In this document: piece by piece, positions 51,540 through 59,646 of the stretch
Position numbering within the stretch: the first letter of the stretch is position 1
How the letters are laid out: each line of letters opens with the position of its first letter
Source of the DNA: Albibacillus kandeliae
GTDB taxonomy: Bacteria > Pseudomonadota > Alphaproteobacteria > Rhodobacterales > Rhodobacteraceae
Assembly: GCF_003116585.1 (NCBI RefSeq)
Contig: NZ_QEHM01000007.1
Span: forward strand, 248,001 to 312,000
Direction: 5' to 3'
DNA: 64,000 bases
Program-made: the position numbers and the translations under genes
Notes under the pieces: generated by a model
What the model saw: the letters and a program-made list of their open reading frames with translations, nothing else
The model's database searches: none
Told to the model about the DNA's origin: nothing

Positions 51540-52261
51540 GACGTCTCTCCGAAATCGCCAACCGCCGCGCCCGAGGCCGGATCGTAGGCACCCATGCCCG
51601 ACATCTCGGCCCAGACGCGAAACCGGGCCGAGGGGGTCACCTCGCCCGATTGCAGCAGGTGGTGCCACGTCTCGCAGGCCTCGACAAAGCGGTTCACCCC
51701 GACTGGCCACATCACGTAGCTGAGCGCTTCGAGCATCTGCGGCTCGGGAATGCCGAGGGCGTAGGATGCCGCAAGGTGGTGACGCACGGCGGGCTGATCG
51801 CCGCGCCCGGCCTGAGCGCAGAGCATGGCGAGTTCCGCGGTCTCCGCGCCGATCTGGCCGCCATTCAGCGCGGTAAGGCCGCGCGCATAGGCTGCGCCGG
51901 GATCGAGTGACGGCAATTGCCTGTTCCAGCCCTCCCCGGCGAGGGAAAGCGCATCGAACCCGCCCGAAAAACCGGCCATGGCAATGATCGCCTCGGCCTG
52001 TTCGCCGGTGCCGCCATGAGCGAGGAACAGTTCGATGTGATGGGTTCCGATCACCTCCCGGGCGACCACCAGCAGGGCCAGCCAGACCGCCTCGCGGTCG
52101 AAAGGTGTCAGCGCGCGTTCCTCGACGGTAAGCGCCCGGTACATGGCAAGGTAGGCCTCGTGCAGCGCCGGATCTCCCGCCGCCATCGCGCCATGATGGG
52201 GCAACAGGAAGCCCCGCGTCGACTTCAGCGCCTCCAGCCGGTTTCTCAGATCGTCAGTCAT
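51536..52261 (-). CDS. AhpD/carboxymuconolactone decarboxylase-like protein, copy 2
   Basis: A 241-residue all-alpha protein, larger than usual CMD proteins and apparently made of two AhpD-like halves. The diagnostic helix is FDREAVWLALLVVAREVIGTHHIELFLAHGGT. The AhpD CxxC is missing; the conserved pair is THH. It is a tandem paralogue of the next gene upstream (shared LPHHG, ATHHIE-type and FVxW segments). The ATG at 52261 overlaps that gene's end by 8 bp. It may act on a hydroperoxide, lactone or keto acid, but no activity is demonstrated. Confidence 0.85.
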   Translation of the reverse strand: MTDDLRNRLEALKSTRGFLLPHHGAMAAGDPALHEAYLAMYRALTVEERALTPFDREAVWLALLVVAREVIGTHHIELFLAHGGTGEQAEAIIAMAGFSGGFDALSLAGEGWNRQLPSLDPGAAYARGLTALNGGQIGAETAELAMLCAQAGRGDQPAVRHHLAASYALGIPEPQMLEALSYVMWPVGVNRFVEACETWHHLLQSGEVTPSARFRVWAEMSGMGAYDPASGAAVGDFGETS

Positions 52262-52943
52262 CGGGGCCGCCGCCGTGTCCGCCCTGCCCCGCGAAATTTG
52301 CCCAGGCGGCAAAGGTCTCCCCGGCCTCCAGCTCACCATTGCGGATCATCTCGCGCCAGATCTTTGCCGTGGTCACAAAGTAGGGCACCGAGGCCGGGAA
52401 CATCGTCAGCGACAGCGCCTCGGCCAGTTCCATCTCATCGACCCGGGCCGCATAGGCATCCCGCAGCTGCCAGCGCAGCCCCTCCCAGTCGCCCCGGCAG
52501 ATCTGCACCGCGCAGGCCGCCATGTGCACCAGCCGCGCCTCGGCCCCCGCGCCCGCCGCCGCCACTGCACCGGTCCATTCCTCAACGATGTCGATCTCGG
52601 GCAGGTGATCAGCCCAGTGCTTTTGGGTAAAGCGATAGGCCCGGAAGCCGCAGACCGTCGCGGTGATCCGCAGGATCGCCCTTAGCTCTTCCGCCGTCCC
52701 GCCGGCCTTGTGGAACTTCTCGATGTGGTGGGTCGCGATTTCCTCGTCCGTCGCGATCAGGATCGCGAGCCAGACGAACTCGCGGTCGTGATGGCTGAGC
52801 ACGCGATCTTCCAGCGCCAGCGCGGTATAGGCGGCATCATAGCCCGCCAGCAGGTTGGGCGCGGTAATCGCCAGCAACCCGTGATGCGGCAGGATGTACC
52901 CGCGCTTGGCCTTCAGCTCGGCCAGATCGTCTTCGAGTTTCAT
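52254..52943 (-). CDS. AhpD/carboxymuconolactone decarboxylase-like protein, copy 1
   Basis: A 229-residue tandem paralogue of the preceding entry (HHDREFVWLAILIATDEEIATHHIEKFHKAGGT). The N-terminus is LKAKRGYILPHHGLLA, as in copy 2, and it also lacks CxxC. The start at 52943 overlaps the GMC oxidoreductase stop (ATGA). The C-terminus is Gly-rich (FAGQGGHGGGPDD). Two diverged copies side by side suggest a heteromer or two consecutive steps. Confidence 0.85.
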   Translation of the reverse strand: MKLEDDLAELKAKRGYILPHHGLLAITAPNLLAGYDAAYTALALEDRVLSHHDREFVWLAILIATDEEIATHHIEKFHKAGGTAEELRAILRITATVCGFRAYRFTQKHWADHLPEIDIVEEWTGAVAAAGAGAEARLVHMAACAVQICRGDWEGLRWQLRDAYAARVDEMELAEALSLTMFPASVPYFVTTAKIWREMIRNGELEAGETFAAWANFAGQGGHGGGPDD

Positions 52944-54568
52944 GCGGCGGCCTTTCCGTTCAGGTCTGCCATGACAAAGTCCGCAGCCTTGGACCCGATC
53001 ATCTGCGAGGGCGCGCCGGTGTTGCAAGAGGGCATGGTCGGCATCACCGAGGCGTCGGCGACGCGCAGCCCCTCGATGCCGCGCACCTTGAGGTGGGTAT
53101 CGACGACGGCCATCGTATCGTTGCCCATCTTGCAACTGCCGACCGGGTGAAACACCGTGTCCGCAACCTGCCGGATCCACTCATCCAGTTCCGCATCCGT
53201 CTGACGCTGCGGACCGGGCGCATTCTCGGCGCCCCGGAATGCGTCAAAGGCGGGTTGGGCAAAGATCTCCCGCAATCGCCGCACCCCGGCGCGCAGAACC
53301 GCGATGTCTCTCGGCGCGGAGAGATAGTTGGCGCGGATCCGCGGCGCATCGAACGGATCTGAGGAGCGCAGGGTGATCTCCCCGGTGCTGTCCGGCCGCA
53401 TCTGGTAGATATTGGCAAAGAACCCGTGCCCCCGGTCCGGCGCGCGACTGAAGGGCATCCGGACGGCCGCAGTCGACCGCCCCGGAAGAAAATGGGCCTG
53501 AAGGTCCGGTTCGTCGAGCGCGTCGTCGGACTTGAGGAACGCCCCGGCCTCCAGCGGAAAGCGGGCCGCAGGCCCCGTCCCGCGCCACATCGCCTCGAGC
53601 AGGGCCAGCCCGGCCCGGTCGGCGCGCAGCAGGTTGTGCAGGGTGATGGGCTGGGTGCAGTCGTACTCGACCCGCACCAGCAGGTGATCGCGCAGATTGC
53701 GCCCGACGCCGGGCAGATCATGGGTCACCGCGATCCCGTGGGCCGACAGGTGATCGGCAGGGCCAATCCCCGAGAGCATCAGGATCTGCGGAGAATTCAC
53801 TGTCCCTGCCGACAGGATCACCTCACGGTCCGCCTCGACCCGGACCTGCCGCTTGCCCATCGCGATCTCGACACCCGTCGCCCGGCCCTTTTCGGTCACG
53901 ATCCGCAGGACATGGGCGCCGGTCAGGATCCGCAGGTTGCCCTGCTCCTGCGCCGGGACCAAAAAGGCCCGGGCCGCGCTCATCCGGCGCCCGCCCGAAA
54001 TGGTGTAATCGTATCGACCGACCCCTTCGGGAGCCGCGCCGTTGAAATCCCTTGTCAGCGGATGGCCCGCCTGTTGACCCGCCTCGAGAAAGGTTTGCGA
54101 CAGCGGGTTGATCTCGGAATAGGTCGAGAGCTTTTGCCGACCCTTGCCGCCATGCAACTCGGTCTCGCCGCCCCAGTGCCCCTCGATCCCGCGAAAGCTG
54201 TTCAGGACCTTGTCCCAAGTCCAGTCCGGCAGGCCCATCTGCGCCCAGTTGTCGTAGTCGGAGGGCAGGCCACGGGTCCAGACCATGCCGTTGATCGCCG
54301 AGGACCCGCCCAGCACCTTGCCGCGCGGCCAGAACAGTTTGCGGTTGTTCAGGTGCGGTTCCGGCTCGGAATGATAGAACCAGTTGGCATGCCGGTTGCG
54401 CAGAAGGATGCCGGTCATCAGCGGGACCCGGATCAGAGGGTTCCAGTCCCGTCCCCCGGCCTCGATCACCACCACCCGGGCGCCGCTTTCCATGGCGAGC
54501 CGTCCGGCGGCCACCGCCCCGGCCGAGCCGGATCCGATGACGACGATATCGGCGCTGATGGTGTCCAT
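52940..54568 (-). CDS. GMC-family FAD oxidoreductase (alcohol/choline dehydrogenase type)
   Basis: A 542-residue glucose-methanol-choline oxidoreductase. VVIGSGSAGAVAAGRLAMESG is the FAD-binding motif, GKVLGGSSAINGMVWTRG is GMC signature 1 and SAGTVNSPQILMLSGIGPADHL is signature 2. The catalytic His lies in VFHPVGSCKMG, with Asn in NTGAPSQMIG. It oxidises an alcohol to an aldehyde or ketone. It is coupled to the AhpD-like gene downstream and starts 10 bp after the OYE-type gene. Confidence 0.94.
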   Translation of the reverse strand: MDTISADIVVIGSGSAGAVAAGRLAMESGARVVVIEAGGRDWNPLIRVPLMTGILLRNRHANWFYHSEPEPHLNNRKLFWPRGKVLGGSSAINGMVWTRGLPSDYDNWAQMGLPDWTWDKVLNSFRGIEGHWGGETELHGGKGRQKLSTYSEINPLSQTFLEAGQQAGHPLTRDFNGAAPEGVGRYDYTISGGRRMSAARAFLVPAQEQGNLRILTGAHVLRIVTEKGRATGVEIAMGKRQVRVEADREVILSAGTVNSPQILMLSGIGPADHLSAHGIAVTHDLPGVGRNLRDHLLVRVEYDCTQPITLHNLLRADRAGLALLEAMWRGTGPAARFPLEAGAFLKSDDALDEPDLQAHFLPGRSTAAVRMPFSRAPDRGHGFFANIYQMRPDSTGEITLRSSDPFDAPRIRANYLSAPRDIAVLRAGVRRLREIFAQPAFDAFRGAENAPGPQRQTDAELDEWIRQVADTVFHPVGSCKMGNDTMAVVDTHLKVRGIEGLRVADASVMPTMPSCNTGAPSQMIGSKAADFVMADLNGKAAA

Positions 54569-54578
54569 GTCTTATCCT

Positions 54579-56522
54579 TCAGAGTGTGCGGGCGACGCGC
54601 TGCGCATCCTGCATCGCCTCGAAGAGCGTGCGGGGCGCAGTCGCGTCGCCGATGACGATTGGTTTGACCCCGCTGTCTTCCAGCGCGGTCTGCAGATCCG
54701 ATACGGCAGTGCCCGGTGCCACGTGGACGAGTGCATCGTAGGGACCGAGCCGCTCATCCCGGCCCAGCGGGTTGATCCGGCAATGCAGGGCGCCCTCAGA
54801 GCCACCGCTGATCGCGTGGCCCAGGCGGAAGATCACCCCGGCCTTTGCCAGCCGTTCCAGCGCGGTCATGCGGCTGTAGAGCGAAACGGACCAGAGCGGG
54901 GCGGTAGAAACCTGAAAGATCTCGACCGACGCCCCCGCCTGCGCCAGCGTTTCCGCCGCCGACAGGGTTGCCCAGGATCCCTCATCATCGCGGATGGCGA
55001 CACGACGCCCGGCCCAGTCCCCGGCAAAGGCGATCGCCTGTTCCGCAGTCAGCGTATCAATCCCGGCGACCGGTTGCGCCGAACGGTGCGCCCCGGTGGC
55101 AAGGATAACGACATCGGGGGCAGCCGAGGTCACCTCCTCCGCCGTCGCTTCAACACCGAGCCTGACCCTGACGCCCGCGCGTTCGACCGCGCCCGACAAC
55201 CAGTCCCTCAGCTTGTGCAGATCCCCACGGCCCGCGCCTGTCCCGGCGAGGGTCAGCACGCCGCCAAGCCTGTCGGAGCGCTCCCACAGGCTCACATCGT
55301 GGCCCGCGAGGGACGCGACCCGCGCGGCCTCCATGCCCGACGGCCCACCGCCCAGCACCAGCATCCGGCGCGGCCTATCTGTGATCGCGGGGTCTTCCGA
55401 CCAATGCTCTTCCCTGCCTACGCGCGGGTTGCTCATGCAGGAGATCGGCCGGTGCGCACCAACCTGTCCGATGCAGAAGTTGTGCGCGACGCAGGGTCGG
55501 ATCTCGTCCTCGCGCCCCACCAGCGATTTCTCGATCAGGTGCGGGTCCGCCATATGCGCCCGGTTCATCCCGACCATGTCGATCTGGCCGCGCGCCAGCG
55601 TGTCCGCGACCTCGGTCAGCGTGCGATACCGGTTGGCCGTCAGCAGCGGCAGGTCCCCGATCACCGGCCGCAGCGCCTCGGTCAGGTCGCGGAAGGGATG
55701 CGGCGGATGCGCCATGTCGGCCACGTGGTGCCCGATCGACGGCCACTGGTAAGCGGCAACCGAGGCGTTGACGAAGGCCACGCCCGGAACGCGGACCGCG
55801 CGTGCCGTGATCTCGCGTTGTTCTTCGGGCCCGAGCGCGCCGGCCATCAGATCATCTACGCTGGTGCGGATCCCCACGGGCATGACGCCAGCCATCGCGC
55901 CGGTCACCGCCGCGAGCACCTCCAGCGGAAACCGCATCCGGTTGTCGAGCGACCCGCCATAGTCGTCGTCGCGCTGGTTCGACGAAGGCGACAGGAACTG
56001 GTGCAACAGGTGGCCATGGCCGATGTGCACCTCCATCCCCTCGAACCCCGCCTCGGCCGCCAGCCCGGCGGTTTCGAGATAGGCCTCGCGCACCTCGATC
56101 ATCTCGGCGCGGGTCATCGCGTGGGGGATTTCGCCGCCTGCGACCCAGGGGATCGCCGATGGCCCCCAGGCGGGCAGCCCCTCTGTGTCGTTTGGGCCAT
56201 GTCGCCCCGCATGGGTGATCTGCACGAAGACCCGTGCGCCTTCTTCTCGCACCGCGTCCACGATCCGGCGCAGCCCGTCCAGCGCACGCCGGTCCGACCC
56301 GGAGAGACCGCCGGAGCGGCCTAACGAGGTGCGATGCACCCGCAGCGGCTCCACGATGACCAGCCCGACCGACTTTGCCCGCTCGCGCAGGTAGGCCACG
56401 TGCCGCTCGGTCGGCAGGAAATCGACCCCGAAGTTCGTGGTATGCGCCGGCAGGAAGACGCGGTTGCGAACCTCGACCCCGGCAAGGTCGAACGGCGTCA
56501 TGACCTTTTCGTAGCGGCTCAT
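54579..56522 (-). CDS. OYE/2,4-dienoyl-CoA reductase-type FMN/FAD/Fe-S oxidoreductase
   Basis: A 647-residue enzyme: an N-terminal Old Yellow Enzyme FMN barrel (about residues 1-340, VFVQITHAGRHG and VHIGHGHLLHQFLSPSSNQR), a cluster linker and C-terminal FAD/NAD(P) domains (LVLGGGPSGMEAARVASLAG). Cluster ligands of this family are C-x2-C-x2-C-x11/12-C; here C344, H347, C350 and C362, so the second ligand is His. The family reduces conjugated C=C bonds or demethylates amines (trimethylamine dehydrogenase, N-methylproline demethylase). The start at 56522 overlaps the upstream gene (ATGA). Confidence 0.92.
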   Translation of the reverse strand: MSRYEKVMTPFDLAGVEVRNRVFLPAHTTNFGVDFLPTERHVAYLRERAKSVGLVIVEPLRVHRTSLGRSGGLSGSDRRALDGLRRIVDAVREEGARVFVQITHAGRHGPNDTEGLPAWGPSAIPWVAGGEIPHAMTRAEMIEVREAYLETAGLAAEAGFEGMEVHIGHGHLLHQFLSPSSNQRDDDYGGSLDNRMRFPLEVLAAVTGAMAGVMPVGIRTSVDDLMAGALGPEEQREITARAVRVPGVAFVNASVAAYQWPSIGHHVADMAHPPHPFRDLTEALRPVIGDLPLLTANRYRTLTEVADTLARGQIDMVGMNRAHMADPHLIEKSLVGREDEIRPCVAHNFCIGQVGAHRPISCMSNPRVGREEHWSEDPAITDRPRRMLVLGGGPSGMEAARVASLAGHDVSLWERSDRLGGVLTLAGTGAGRGDLHKLRDWLSGAVERAGVRVRLGVEATAEEVTSAAPDVVILATGAHRSAQPVAGIDTLTAEQAIAFAGDWAGRRVAIRDDEGSWATLSAAETLAQAGASVEIFQVSTAPLWSVSLYSRMTALERLAKAGVIFRLGHAISGGSEGALHCRINPLGRDERLGPYDALVHVAPGTAVSDLQTALEDSGVKPIVIGDATAPRTLFEAMQDAQRVARTL

Positions 56523-56872
56523 TCCGGTTTCGGCACCGTCTGCCCGGTACGCCCGTCGACCAGCGACATCTCGACATAGACCTTGCCGGTGCCGCCATGG
56601 TCGATGCCCGTGTCGAAGCAGTCGAAATGCGCGTAGCCGCCGATCGGGTGCAGCCCCTCGGCCAGCCGGTCCTGCGCCATCATCAGCACCGGTTGCAGCT
56701 TGCAGATCATGCCGATGCACAGGTTGGCGCTCGACTCTCCGGTCAGCAGGATACCCCGGTGATCAAAGACGAAGGTCTCGCCCTCCCCGATCTTGTTGGC
56801 GCAATGGAACGCGCGCGTCACCGTGGCGACAAGGCGACAATCCTCGGGTGTCATCTCGTTCGGCAGGCTCAT
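56519..56872 (-). CDS. TIGR04076-like small protein, copy 2
   Basis: A 117-residue protein sharing the TIGR04076 pattern: an early Cys (FHCANKIGEGETFVFDHRG), then ANLCIGMICKLQPVLMMAQDRLAEGLHP. It overlaps both neighbours (ATGA with copy 1 upstream and with the OYE-type gene downstream). It is a shorter homologue of the 179-residue protein before it. No activity is known for this family; the two may be subunits of one complex or ligand-binding chaperones for the flavoenzyme. Cys residues suggest a metal or cofactor. Confidence 0.75.
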   Translation of the reverse strand: MSLPNEMTPEDCRLVATVTRAFHCANKIGEGETFVFDHRGILLTGESSANLCIGMICKLQPVLMMAQDRLAEGLHPIGGYAHFDCFDTGIDHGGTGKVYVEMSLVDGRTGQTVPKPE

Positions 56873-57408
56873 TTGATGCCCTCCGGGGTGCTGGAAAAAT
56901 CAGACCCCGGAGGGACCCGGGCCGTGACCGCTTCGTGAGTGGCAGAGTCACGGATATGAACCTTGGCCAACGCCTTGCCCGCGCCGTGATCAGGCCCGGT
57001 GATCGGGCATTCGACGTAGCGCCAGACGCAGGTCAGCGGATTGAGCCCCTCGGCCGCGCGGTCGAAGGTCATGTAGAAAATGGACAGCACCGGCGAAATC
57101 AGGTGAACACACAGCGGCGCATCCGACAGTTCCGGCTTCACCTTGTGACGCATGTCGAACACGATCTTCTGACCCGGCTTCATGCCGCAATGGCACCCGC
57201 CCGGCGCCTCTGTCACCTCCAGCACGATCTCGTATCGGTCGAGCCAGTCGATCCCCAGGTGACGGCGCCCCGAGAACAGGTTCTTGGCCTCGGGCGACAG
57301 CCGTTCGATGTCACCCTCCTTGAACGCCAGTGCTGGTTTCAGGACCTCGGCCATCTCGGCGAGGTTGTCGTCTTCCTGCACGTAGTAGGGGTCGATCTCT
57401 TGGGTCAT
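56869..57408 (-). CDS. TIGR04076-like protein, copy 1 (longer)
   Basis: A 179-residue homologue of copy 2 with an extra N-terminal segment of about 50 residues (LAEMAEVLKPALAFKEGDIERLSPE) and a C-terminal tail. The shared core runs GGCHCGMKPGQKIVFDMRHKV, then APLCVHLISPVLSIFYMTFDRAAEGLNP. The CxC in CHC is specific to this copy. GAGGAC precedes the ATG, 8 bp after the SDR gene. Function unknown. Confidence 0.75.
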   Translation of the reverse strand: MTQEIDPYYVQEDDNLAEMAEVLKPALAFKEGDIERLSPEAKNLFSGRRHLGIDWLDRYEIVLEVTEAPGGCHCGMKPGQKIVFDMRHKVKPELSDAPLCVHLISPVLSIFYMTFDRAAEGLNPLTCVWRYVECPITGPDHGAGKALAKVHIRDSATHEAVTARVPPGSDFSSTPEGIK

Positions 57409-57416
57409 GGCTGTCC

Positions 57417-58145
57417 TCAGATAGCTGTGACGCCGCCATCGGCGACGAGGATGTGCCCGGTGATGTAGGAGGAGGCCGGCGCGGCCAGAAAGAGAGCGGC
57501 GCGGGCGATCTCGTCGGGCTGGCCAAACCGCGCGAGCGGCACCGCTTCGACCAGCTTGCGGGCACGGTCGGCATCGGCGCGGGCGACCGCCGTCATCGGT
57601 GTCTCGATCGGGCCGGGCGCCACTGCGTTGCAGCGGGCCCCGAAGGCGGCGAACTCGATGGCGAGCGTCCGGGTCAGGCCGTTCACCCCGCCCTTGGTCG
57701 CCGCGTAACCGGTGGCGCGGCGGTGGCCCACCAGACCGATCTGGCTGGAGAAGAGCACCAGCGACCCCGTCCCGGCCTGCCGGAAATGCGGCGCGACCGC
57801 GCGGCCCACGTGGAAGGGGCCGGTCAGGTTCAGCGCGACGATCCGGGCCCAGTCCTCGTCCGAGGTCTCTTCGACCCCGCGATGATCAAAGATCCCGGCG
57901 GTGAGGATCACCCCGTCGAGCCCGCCAAGCGCCTTGACTGCGCCGTCGACCGCAGCGTTCACCTGCGCCGCATCGGTGACATCGCAGACGAAGGCCGGTT
58001 CACCCCCCGTCGTCTCGCCCGGCAGGTGGGAGACGGCGACTTTTGCCCCGGCTTCCACGGCAAGCCGGGTGCAGGACGCACCAATCCCGCCTGCCCCGCC
58101 CATGATGAGCAGGCGCAAGCCGTTGAGATCGACGAGGGCAGCCAT
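57417..58145 (-). CDS. SDR-family oxidoreductase
   Basis: A 242-residue short-chain dehydrogenase. IMGGAGGIGASCTRLAVEAG is the cofactor motif, with catalytic Ser in SSQIGLVG and Y-x3-K in GYAATKGGVNG. The ATG at 58145 shares one base with the methyltransferase TGA (TGATG). The C-terminus ILVADGGVTAI is typical. It probably oxidises a hydroxyl exposed by the other enzymes of the operon. Confidence 0.93.
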   Translation of the reverse strand: MAALVDLNGLRLLIMGGAGGIGASCTRLAVEAGAKVAVSHLPGETTGGEPAFVCDVTDAAQVNAAVDGAVKALGGLDGVILTAGIFDHRGVEETSDEDWARIVALNLTGPFHVGRAVAPHFRQAGTGSLVLFSSQIGLVGHRRATGYAATKGGVNGLTRTLAIEFAAFGARCNAVAPGPIETPMTAVARADADRARKLVEAVPLARFGQPDEIARAALFLAAPASSYITGHILVADGGVTAI

Positions 58146-59218
58146 CACGCCGCCTTGCGCGCGATGATCAATGTCCAGGGAAAGCGCCACGCAGCCATCG
58201 ACGGATCGAGCGCACCATCGAATTCCTCGAAGGGCACGATTTCCACCTCGTCAAAGCCCGCGTCCTTGTGCGCCTGCACGATGTCCATCTTGTTCAGCGG
58301 GACCATGAAGGGCTCGTTGTTACGCGCCGAATGGCCGTAATGGACGTATTCCTTGAACGGGTCGTCGCGGACCAAGAAGTCGAGGTGGATCGACAGGCCG
58401 CCCGGAGCGAGCAGCCGGTGGCTTTCCTTGAACACGCCCTTGATATGGCTCGGGGGCATCTCGTGCAGCATCATGGTCGAGGTCACGATGTCCGAGGTTC
58501 CAGCTTCCAGCCCGGTATCCATGGCGTCCGCCTGCTTGAACAGCACGTTGCGGGCCTGTGTCTCGGCCGCGCGCTGCGCCGCCAGCCGCAGGCAAGGTGC
58601 GGAAAGTTCCACGCCAACCACGTCGACCTCCGGGTCCTCAGCGTAGTACGGCAGGGTAGAGGCGCCGAAGCCGCAGCCGAGGTCGACCACGCGCTTCACC
58701 TCCTTGCCGACGCGCTGCATCGCCTGAGCGCGCATCCGGTCCCAGAGGCTCGCGTGTTTCTTGAGCATCGGAGCGGTCGATTGCGCGCCGCGCTCGTAGA
58801 CGTAACCGGCAATCTCGTCCGACCAGACGCCGCCCGGGTGCTGGTGGATGTCGATGTTGGTGTAATAGACCGGCTGTTCGAACTCCGGATCGAGCTCCAG
58901 CAGGTGCGACGGAACCGTGGCGTTCAGCCCCTTGGCAATATCCTCGCGGTACTGGCCATAGTGCACGGCAAGGCCGCGCTGGCCCGAGTACTTCATCCGC
59001 TGCAGGTGGCGTTCGTACCAGCCGAAGAACTGCGCGGTGGTGTCGTCCTTCATCAGCGCAGCGACGTCGGCGCCGGTTTCCGGTTCGCTCGTCCCGACTT
59101 TGGCCGCATAGCGCTTGCGCACCTCGGGGAAGATCTGGCGGGTCCAGTAGAGTTTACAATCCAGCACGAACTGCTGGTAGGCGTCGAAAGACCGGTTCTG
59201 GGGGATATCGTCAAACAT
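58145..59218 (-). CDS. SAM-dependent methyltransferase with N-terminal extra domain
   Basis: A 357-residue class I methyltransferase. The SAM-binding motif I is VVDLGCGFGASTLPYY (about residues 176-191), with VVGVELS as motif II. The first 160 residues form an additional, mainly helical domain rich in aromatic residues (FDAYQQFVLDCKLYWTRQIF and SGQRGLAVHYGQYREDI) that I do not recognise. GGAGACTCCAA precedes the ATG at 59218. A methyltransferase in an uptake and oxidation operon suggests transfer of a methyl group from or to the substrate, or carboxyl activation; the direction is unknown. Confidence 0.88.
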   Translation of the reverse strand: MFDDIPQNRSFDAYQQFVLDCKLYWTRQIFPEVRKRYAAKVGTSEPETGADVAALMKDDTTAQFFGWYERHLQRMKYSGQRGLAVHYGQYREDIAKGLNATVPSHLLELDPEFEQPVYYTNIDIHQHPGGVWSDEIAGYVYERGAQSTAPMLKKHASLWDRMRAQAMQRVGKEVKRVVDLGCGFGASTLPYYAEDPEVDVVGVELSAPCLRLAAQRAAETQARNVLFKQADAMDTGLEAGTSDIVTSTMMLHEMPPSHIKGVFKESHRLLAPGGLSIHLDFLVRDDPFKEYVHYGHSARNNEPFMVPLNKMDIVQAHKDAGFDEVEIVPFEEFDGALDPSMAAWRFPWTLIIARKAA

Positions 59219-59241
59219 TTGGAGTCTCCGGGAGGGGGCCG

Positions 59242-59266
59242 CCGGGAGTGCCCGCGGCACCCCCGG
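59242..59266 (-). other. Stem-loop between the small protein and the methyltransferase gene
   Basis: CCGGGAGTGCC (59242-59252) and GGCACCCCCGG (59256-59266) pair over 10 of 11 positions with a 3-nt loop in a 57-bp, very GC-rich gap. It separates the transporter part of the operon from the enzyme part. Confidence 0.5.
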
Positions 59267-59275
59267 GGACCGGCC

Positions 59276-59611
59276 TTATTCCTTGTTGAACTGATCGACG
59301 CCGTCTTCGGGCGCGCCGAGCGAGGCTTCGATGCCGAGCGTGCAGAACATGAGCTCGTTGGCAAAGCTCTGTCGCGCGGCGTCCAGTTTCGCCTTCTGCT
59401 CTTCCGTCGGCTGGAACTCGTCCAGGGCCTTGGCCGTCACCGGCGCACCCTGTTCCAGCAGCATTTCCAGTGTGGTGAGCCGGTCGCGCGTGACATTGAG
59501 TTCCGCCGCCATGGTCATGATCATGGCCAACAGCCGGTCGATTGCCGGATCATTGAAAAAGGTCTGCTCGGCCTTCATCGGCAAACCGGTCGGGTGTTGG
59601 ATCATGCCCAT
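59276..59611 (-). CDS. Small protein of unknown function linked to a TRAP transporter
   Basis: A 111-residue, probably helical and soluble protein (DPAIDRLLAMIMTMAAELNVTRDRLTTLEMLLEQG; then EFQPTEEQKAKLDAARQSFANELM), with one Cys near the C-terminus. GGAGA lies 8 nt before the ATG. It lies 35 bp after the DctP gene and before the methyltransferase. I do not recognise the family. The helix-rich, Met-rich pattern could support dimerisation. It may be an accessory to the methyltransferase or transporter. Confidence 0.75.
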   Translation of the reverse strand: MGMIQHPTGLPMKAEQTFFNDPAIDRLLAMIMTMAAELNVTRDRLTTLEMLLEQGAPVTAKALDEFQPTEEQKAKLDAARQSFANELMFCTLGIEASLGAPEDGVDQFNKE

Positions 59612-59646
59612 GGCAGGGTCTCCTTTGTCAGTTCAGCTCAAGACAC

